Source of the DNA: Azospirillum brasilense
GTDB taxonomy: Bacteria > Pseudomonadota > Alphaproteobacteria > Azospirillales > Azospirillaceae
NCBI RefSeq assembly: GCF_007827795.1
Contig: NZ_VITI01000001.1
Span: 372,001-436,000 of the forward strand
Direction of reading: 5' to 3'
DNA: 64,000 nt
Below the pieces are notes generated by a model. The model worked only from the letters and a program-made list of their open reading frames with translations, made no database searches and was not told where the DNA came from. Each line of letters starts with the position of its first letter. Positions within the stretch are counted from its first letter, which is position 1. The position numbers and the translations under genes are program-made. Shown here one piece after another: positions 59,147 to 64,000 of this stretch.

Positions 59147-61885
59147 ATGCCCTGGCCCGCCATCGTCGCCGCCAGCTTCGCCTACCTGCTCCTTCTCTTC
59201 GCCATCGCCTGGTGGGCGGACCGGCGGGCGGACGCCGGGCGCAGCGTCATCGCCTCGCCGTACGTGTACGCGCTCTCGCTGGCGGTCTACTGCACCACCT
59301 GGACCTTCTACGGCTCGGTCGGGCGGGCGGCGTCGCTGGGCATCGGCTTCCTGCCGATCTATCTCGGTCCCACCCTGCTGATGCTGCTGGGGCCGCTGGT
59401 GCTGCGCAAGATCCTGCGCATCGCCAAGGCGCAGCGCATCACCTCCATCGCAGACTTCATCGCCTCCCGCTACGGGCGCAGCCAGGGGCTGGGCGGGCTG
59501 GTGGCGCTGACCGCGGTGATCGGGGTGACACCCTACATCGCCCTGCAGCTCAAGGCCGTGGCGGTCAGCTTCGACGTGCTGTGGGGCACCGACCCGTCCG
59601 GCGCCACCGGCGGCCTGTCCCTCCCCGTCGTCCTGGACAACGCCTTCTACGTGGCGGTGGTCATGGCGGCCTTCGCCATCATCTTCGGCACGCGCCACAT
59701 CGACGCGGCGGAGCATCACGAGGGCATGGTGGCGGCCATCGCCTTCGAATCGGTGGTCAAGCTGGTGGCCTTCCTGGCGGTCGGCGCGGCGGTCGTCTGG
59801 GGGCTGCACGACGGCCCTGCCGAGCTGTTCGCCACGGCCGCGGAGCATCCGGATATCCGCGACCTCTTCACCTCCGCCCCGGCGCTGGCCGACGGGTCGT
59901 GGCTGACCATGACGCTGCTGTCGATGGCGGCGGTGCTCTGCCTGCCCCGCCAGTTCCAGGTGACGGTGATCGAGAATGTGGACGAGCGGCACCTGACCCG
60001 CGCCCTGTGGCTGTTCCCGCTCTACATGCTTCTGATCAACCTGTTCGTCCTGCCGGTGGCGGTGGCCGGTCTGATGCGCTTTCCCGACCGGGCGGTGGAC
60101 CCGGACATGTTCGTGGTGGCGCTGCCGCTGGCCGCCGGGAACGAGTGGCTGGCCCTTCTCGCCTTCATCGGCGGGCTGTCGGCGGCCACCGGCATGATCG
60201 TGGTCGAGGCCATCGCGCTCTCCACCATGGTGTGCAACGACATCGTGATGCCGCTGTTGCTGCGCGCCCGCAGCGCCCGGCTGGAGCGACTGCACGACCT
60301 GTCGCCGCTGCTGCTGACCATCCGGCGCGCCGCCATCGTGGCGATCCTGCTGCTCGGCTACCTGTATTTCCGCATCGCCGGCTCGGCCTACGCGCTGAGC
60401 GCCATCGGCCTGATCTCCTTCACGGCGGTGGCGCAGTTCGCCCCGGCGCTGATCGGCGGCGTCTACTGGGCGGGGGCGACCCGGCGCGGCGCGCTGGCCG
60501 GTCTCGGCACCGGCATCCTGACCTGGGCCTACACGCTGCTGCTGCCCAGCTTCGCGCGGTCCGGCTGGCTGCCCGCCTCCTTCATCGAACAGGGGCCGTG
60601 GGGCGTCGCCTTGCTGCAGCCCTACGCCCTGTTCGGGCTGGACGGCATGGACCCGCTGACCCACGCCCTGTTCTGGAGCATGCTGCTCAACATCGGCCTC
60701 TACGTCGTGGTCTCCCTGCTCGACCGGCCGGGCCTGGGCGAGCGGGCGCAGGCCACCGCCTTCGTCGAGGTGTTCCAGCACCGCGACACCCCCCTGCCCG
60801 CGGGCGCGTGGCGCGGCACCGCCACGGTCGGCGATCTGCAACGGATCGTCGCGCGCTTTCTCGGTCCGCAGCGGGCGGAGGCCGCCTTCGCCCAGCATGT
60901 CCGCCGCAACGGGCCGCTGGAGCCGGACCGCCGGGCCGGGGCGGAGCTGGTGCGCTTCGCCGAGCGGCTGCTCGCCGGGGCGATCGGCGCCGCCTCCGCG
61001 CGGGTGGCGCTGGCCTCCGCGGTCGAGGGTGGCGAGGTCAGCTACCCCGAGCTGATGCGCATGCTCGACGAGACCAGCCACGTCATCGAGTACAGCCGCC
61101 AGCTCGAACACAAGACGGCGGAGCTGCAGCGCGCCTCCGCCGCCCTGCGCGCCGCCAACTTGCGGTTGAAGGAGCTGGACCGGCTGAAGGACGAGTTCCT
61201 GTCCACCGTGACGCACGAGCTGCGCACGCCCCTGACCTCCATCCGCGCCCTGACCGAGGTGCTGCACGACAACCCCGACATCGAGCTTGAGCAGCGGCAG
61301 GAGTTCCTCGGCCTCGTCATCACCGAGAGCGAGCGGCTGACCCGCCTGATCAACCAGGTCCTCGACATGGCGAAGATCGAGGCCGGGGAGATCGACTGGC
61401 AGGTCCGCCCGATGGACCTGGGGGCCGCGCTGGAGCAGGCGGCGGCGGCCACCGCCCGGCTGTTCCACGAGCGCGGCATCGCGCTGGCCGTCACCATCCC
61501 GCAAGGTTTGCCGGCGGTGCGCGGTGACCACGACCGGCTGGTGCAGGTGGCGGTGAACCTGCTGTCCAACGCCGCGAAATTCACCCCGGCGGGCGGGCGG
61601 GCCTCGCTGTCCGTGACGGTGGAAGGCGACCACCTGCGCGTGTCCGTCACCGACAGCGGCCCCGGCATCGCCGCGGAGCATCAGGCCATCGTCTTCGAGC
61701 GCTTCCGGCAGGTCGGCGACACCATGACCGACAAGCCGCAGGGCACCGGACTGGGGCTGGCCATCTGCAAGCGCATCGTCGAGCATCTCGGCGGCCGCAT
61801 CTGGGTGGACAGTGCCCCCGGCCGCGGCGCCACCTTCGCCTTCACCGTGCCGCAGGCGGAAGCGCGTGCGGAAGCGGCGTCCTGA
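59147..61885 (+). CDS. Sodium/solute symporter-histidine kinase (CbrA/CrbS type)
   Basis: The 912-residue protein joins a sodium:solute symporter domain of about 12-13 helices (1-530; SPYVYALSLAVYCTTWTFYGSVG, SIADFIASRYGRSQGLGG) to a linker and a kinase. The linker (about 545-650) resembles the STAC domain of CbrA. HisKA has His690 in VTHELRTPLTSIRALTEV, and the HATPase has NLLSNAAKFTP, TDSGPGIA and GTGLGLAICKRIVEHLGG. No receiver is fused. Relatives sense histidine or acetate uptake. It closes the coupled four-gene operon. Confidence 0.93.
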   Translation: MPWPAIVAASFAYLLLLFAIAWWADRRADAGRSVIASPYVYALSLAVYCTTWTFYGSVGRAASLGIGFLPIYLGPTLLMLLGPLVLRKILRIAKAQRITSIADFIASRYGRSQGLGGLVALTAVIGVTPYIALQLKAVAVSFDVLWGTDPSGATGGLSLPVVLDNAFYVAVVMAAFAIIFGTRHIDAAEHHEGMVAAIAFESVVKLVAFLAVGAAVVWGLHDGPAELFATAAEHPDIRDLFTSAPALADGSWLTMTLLSMAAVLCLPRQFQVTVIENVDERHLTRALWLFPLYMLLINLFVLPVAVAGLMRFPDRAVDPDMFVVALPLAAGNEWLALLAFIGGLSAATGMIVVEAIALSTMVCNDIVMPLLLRARSARLERLHDLSPLLLTIRRAAIVAILLLGYLYFRIAGSAYALSAIGLISFTAVAQFAPALIGGVYWAGATRRGALAGLGTGILTWAYTLLLPSFARSGWLPASFIEQGPWGVALLQPYALFGLDGMDPLTHALFWSMLLNIGLYVVVSLLDRPGLGERAQATAFVEVFQHRDTPLPAGAWRGTATVGDLQRIVARFLGPQRAEAAFAQHVRRNGPLEPDRRAGAELVRFAERLLAGAIGAASARVALASAVEGGEVSYPELMRMLDETSHVIEYSRQLEHKTAELQRASAALRAANLRLKELDRLKDEFLSTVTHELRTPLTSIRALTEVLHDNPDIELEQRQEFLGLVITESERLTRLINQVLDMAKIEAGEIDWQVRPMDLGAALEQAAAATARLFHERGIALAVTIPQGLPAVRGDHDRLVQVAVNLLSNAAKFTPAGGRASLSVTVEGDHLRVSVTDSGPGIAAEHQAIVFERFRQVGDTMTDKPQGTGLGLAICKRIVEHLGGRIWVDSAPGRGATFAFTVPQAEARAEAAS

Positions 61886-62065
61886 ATCAATCGGAAGACG
61901 AAACGATCGGGACACCCCGCCCGATAACACCCTTGGTTGACACAGGTCAGTCCAGTTGCCTTAACGAATCCTTATACGTGTTTCTGGCAGGTTTTTTCCC
62001 AAATGCCGGACATGGAAGCCCTCCCGGTGCCGGTTCTGCCCGGTCGGGTGGCAAGGAGACGAGCG

Positions 62066-62377
62066 GTGACACTGATCAAGTGGAGCGACGAGGGGGGGAC
62101 GGTGCGCCTGGGCCTGCCCAGCGACCTCGACCTCGCCATGGCTCAGCCCCTTCTGGACAGCCTGCGCGCCGGCTTCGCCGCCTCCGGGACCGTCATCGCC
62201 GAGGCCGCCGCCGTGGAGCGGGTCAGCACCGCCTGCGTCCAGGCGCTTCTGGTCGCCTCCCGGCATGCCGCCGAACACAACCGGACGTTCGCCATCGCCC
62301 AGCCGTCCGAGATACTGGCGGAAGCCTGCGAGGATCTGGGGCTGGACGGCTGGTTGAAGCAATGGAGCCAAGCGTGA
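62066..62377 (+). CDS. STAS domain protein at the head of a chemotaxis operon
   Basis: The 103-residue protein starts at a GTG with AAGGAG six bases upstream, a much better site than the TTG at 61937 or ATG at 62003. It reads MTLIKWSDEGGTVRLGLPSDLDLAMAQ in strands then RVSTACVQALLVASRHAAEH in the conserved helix, ending with a short tail. STAS proteins of this kind stand beside CheA in several alphaproteobacterial operons and may tune kinase activity. The stop overlaps the GTG start of cheY. Confidence 0.82.
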   Translation: MTLIKWSDEGGTVRLGLPSDLDLAMAQPLLDSLRAGFAASGTVIAEAAAVERVSTACVQALLVASRHAAEHNRTFAIAQPSEILAEACEDLGLDGWLKQWSQA

Positions 62378-62739
62378 AGAAGAAGGTACTCACCGTCGAC
62401 GATTCGCGGACCATGCGGGACATGGTCTCCTTCACGCTGAAGGGCGCCGGCTACGACGTGGTCGAGGCCGCCGACGGCCAGCAGGCGCTGGGCGTGATCG
62501 GCGCCAACAAGGTGGACCTCGTCATCACCGACCTCAACATGCCGGTGATGGACGGGCTGACCCTGATCCGCCGCCTGCGCGCCACCCCGGCGCACCGCAC
62601 GCTGCCCATCCTGATGCTGACCACCGAGGCCGACGAGAAGAAGAAGTCCGAAGGCCGGGCGGTGGGGGCGACCGGCTGGATCGTGAAGCCCTTCAACCCG
62701 GAGAAGCTGATCTCCGTCGTGCAGAAGGTGTGCGGCTGA
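62374..62739 (+). CDS. cheY: CheY-type chemotaxis response regulator
   Basis: The 121-residue receiver opens KKKVLTVDDSRTMRDMVSFTL and has the phosphorylation site Asp53 in VITDLNMPVMDG, Thr in MLTTEAD and Lys in KPFNPEKL. GTG at 62374 overlaps the STAS stop and has GGAG upstream; ATG at 62362 is the alternative start. With CheA it transmits receptor signals to the flagellar motor or to another output. Confidence 0.93.
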   Translation: MKKKVLTVDDSRTMRDMVSFTLKGAGYDVVEAADGQQALGVIGANKVDLVITDLNMPVMDGLTLIRRLRATPAHRTLPILMLTTEADEKKKSEGRAVGATGWIVKPFNPEKLISVVQKVCG

Positions 62740-62769
62740 CGCCGCGTCCTGGCTTGTGAGGTGGCGCCC

Positions 62770-64000
62770 GTGGAAGACCTGAGCCGGTTCAAGCAAACCT
62801 ATTTCGACGAAAGCGCGGAGTTGCTGGAGGTCGCCGAATCCGGCCTGCTGCGGCTGACGCCGGGCGAGGTCGATTCCGACGAGGTCAACGCCATCTTCCG
62901 CGCCGTCCATTCCATCAAGGGCGGCGGCGGCGCCTTCGGCTTCACCGAACTGGTCGCCTTCGCGCACGAGTTCGAGACGGTCATGGACGGGGTGCGCAAC
63001 AACACCGTTCCCGTCACGACCGAGCTGGTGGACACGCTGATCCGCGCCAACGACCTGCTGGGCCAGATGCTGGCCTACGCGCGGGAGGGCGACCCGGCCC
63101 CGGCGGGGACCACCGACGGCACCGTGGCCGCCCTGCGCCGCCATCTGTCGGGTGGTGCTCCGCAGGCCCAGGCTCCGGCGGCTGCTCCCGCCGCTCCGCC
63201 GCCTACCCCCGTCTACGCCCCCACCTATGCGGACGACGAGGATGACGAGGCCGGCCTGTTCGGCGACGCCATGGCGGCCATCGCCGCTGCCCGTGCGGAG
63301 GAGGACCCGGTTCCGCCCGGCAAGCTGCGCTGGACCATCGTCTTCCGGCCGCGGTCCGACCTGCTGATGTCGGGCAACGAACCGGCCTTCATGCTGCGCG
63401 CGCTGCGCCGGCTGGGCGACGCCACCGTCGAATGCCACACCGACGCCCTGCCCAACCTCCAGAACCTGGAGGCGGAGCTTCTCCACCTCTCTTGGACGGT
63501 CACGCTGCTCGCCGATGCGGACGTCGATCTGGACAAGATCAACGACGTCTTCGAGTTCGTGGCCGACGACTGCGACATCCGCATCACCGCGGAGGCCCCG
63601 CCTCCCGCCGCCCCCGAGGCGCCGCCGCCCGTCACCGATCCGGTGCCCGTCGCCACCCCGCCGACGGTGGTCGCCGCGATCCCCGAAGCGCCAAAGGCCG
63701 AACCTCCGAAGGCCGAGGCCGCCCGCCCGCGCCCCAACGGCGGCGGGGCGGAGCATGCCGGGCTGACCAGCCACACCATCCGCGTCGATCTCGACAAGAT
63801 CGACCGGCTGGTCAACATGGTCGGCGAGATGGTCATCACCCAGGCGATGATCGCCGAGCATGTGCGCGAGCTGCCCCCCGGCGAGTTCCAGGAGCTTCTG
63901 GAAGGACTGGAGCAGCTGGCCCAGCACACCCGCGAGCTGCGCGAGAGCGTGATGTCGATCCGCGCCCAGCCGGTGTCGAGCGTCTTCTCCCGCATGCCGC
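62770..64000 (+). CDS. cheA: Chemotaxis histidine kinase CheA, incomplete at the window edge
   Basis: The first 410 codons are present. The Hpt domain carries His47 in FRAVHSIKGGGGAFGF, a Pro/Ala linker follows (about 125-160), and a second domain begins KLRWTIVFRPRSDLLMSGNEP. Another linker leads to the dimerisation domain HTIRVDLDKIDRLVNMVGEMVITQAMI. The ATPase and CheW-like domains lie beyond the edge. The GTG at 62770 is chosen over 62761 since GAGG lies 9 bases upstream. It follows cheY by 30 bases. Confidence 0.95.
   Translation, partial: MEDLSRFKQTYFDESAELLEVAESGLLRLTPGEVDSDEVNAIFRAVHSIKGGGGAFGFTELVAFAHEFETVMDGVRNNTVPVTTELVDTLIRANDLLGQMLAYAREGDPAPAGTTDGTVAALRRHLSGGAPQAQAPAAAPAAPPPTPVYAPTYADDEDDEAGLFGDAMAAIAAARAEEDPVPPGKLRWTIVFRPRSDLLMSGNEPAFMLRALRRLGDATVECHTDALPNLQNLEAELLHLSWTVTLLADADVDLDKINDVFEFVADDCDIRITAEAPPPAAPEAPPPVTDPVPVATPPTVVAAIPEAPKAEPPKAEAARPRPNGGGAEHAGLTSHTIRVDLDKIDRLVNMVGEMVITQAMIAEHVRELPPGEFQELLEGLEQLAQHTRELRESVMSIRAQPVSSVFSRMP

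Noticed and set aside
59009..61930. A 973-codon minus-strand frame over the symporter-kinase
   Set aside because: It is a shadow of a gene with a full symporter and kinase domain set.
61937..62065. TTG start giving a 146-residue STAS protein
   Set aside because: The TTG is part of a TTGACA promoter-like box, and the first 43 residues do not resemble a STAS domain. The GTG at 62066 has AAGGAG at proper distance.

Overview
The window is a high-GC chromosomal segment that reads as an alphaproteobacterium of the Rhodospirillales, most likely Azospirillum or a close relative. The grounds are the mdh / sucCDAB block, sdhCDAB order, a class I lysyl-tRNA synthetase, an MmgR-type small RNA, a KGG-repeat stress protein behind a candidate EcfG promoter, and abundant chemotaxis and GGDEF signalling. 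This placement is inferred from gene content and wording of the proteins, not from a search. No tRNA, rRNA, CRISPR array or insertion sequence was seen.

Layout. 1-1318 (minus) is the edge of a prophage-like structural block, with an S24/LexA-like repressor beside it (1515-2147). 2279-4380 holds small unknown genes and a class IV aminotransferase. 4468-7859 (minus) is sdhCDAB with a clear promoter and an operator-like palindrome further upstream. 8505-9988 is an aspartate-semialdehyde dehydrogenase homologue that lacks the catalytic cysteine, overlapped by an acetyltransferase. 9994-14330 carries a beta-hydroxyacid dehydrogenase, a TerB-like protein, an AEC transporter and a chemoreceptor. 14406-15514 is metA behind a promoter and a compact SAM-clan-like riboswitch. 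dinG, mtgA, an SMR transporter and lysS follow. The 610-base gap 21306-21916 holds a terminator, an A+T-rich regulatory stretch and an MmgR-type sRNA.

23939-31598 is the core TCA block (mdh, sucC, sucD, sucA, sucB). 31726-35629 pairs a Cache/PAS histidine kinase with a divergent globin-coupled diguanylate cyclase. 35731-42269 contains zapE, a LOG-family protein, pdxY, a CitE-like lyase, a KGG protein and leuB; leuD lies just upstream of leuB. 43315-46464 is a three-gene membrane glycosylation set (GT-C-like, GtrB-like, GtrA-like). 47007-54774 holds dapF, mtaB, ftsY, amn, an LpxR-like protein, yciB and puuE.

54957-64000 is a signalling region: a SPOR protein, then an overlapping operon of receiver, degenerate kinase fused to a DEDDh exonuclease, a 77-residue membrane peptide, and a symporter-kinase of the CbrA/CrbS type. 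The start of a chemotaxis operon (STAS, CheY, CheA) runs off the right edge.

The strongest leads are the cysteine-less Asd paralogue, the pseudokinase-exonuclease fusion in its translationally coupled operon, the MmgR sRNA whose promoter overlaps a palindrome also found upstream of sdh, and the riboswitch at metA.
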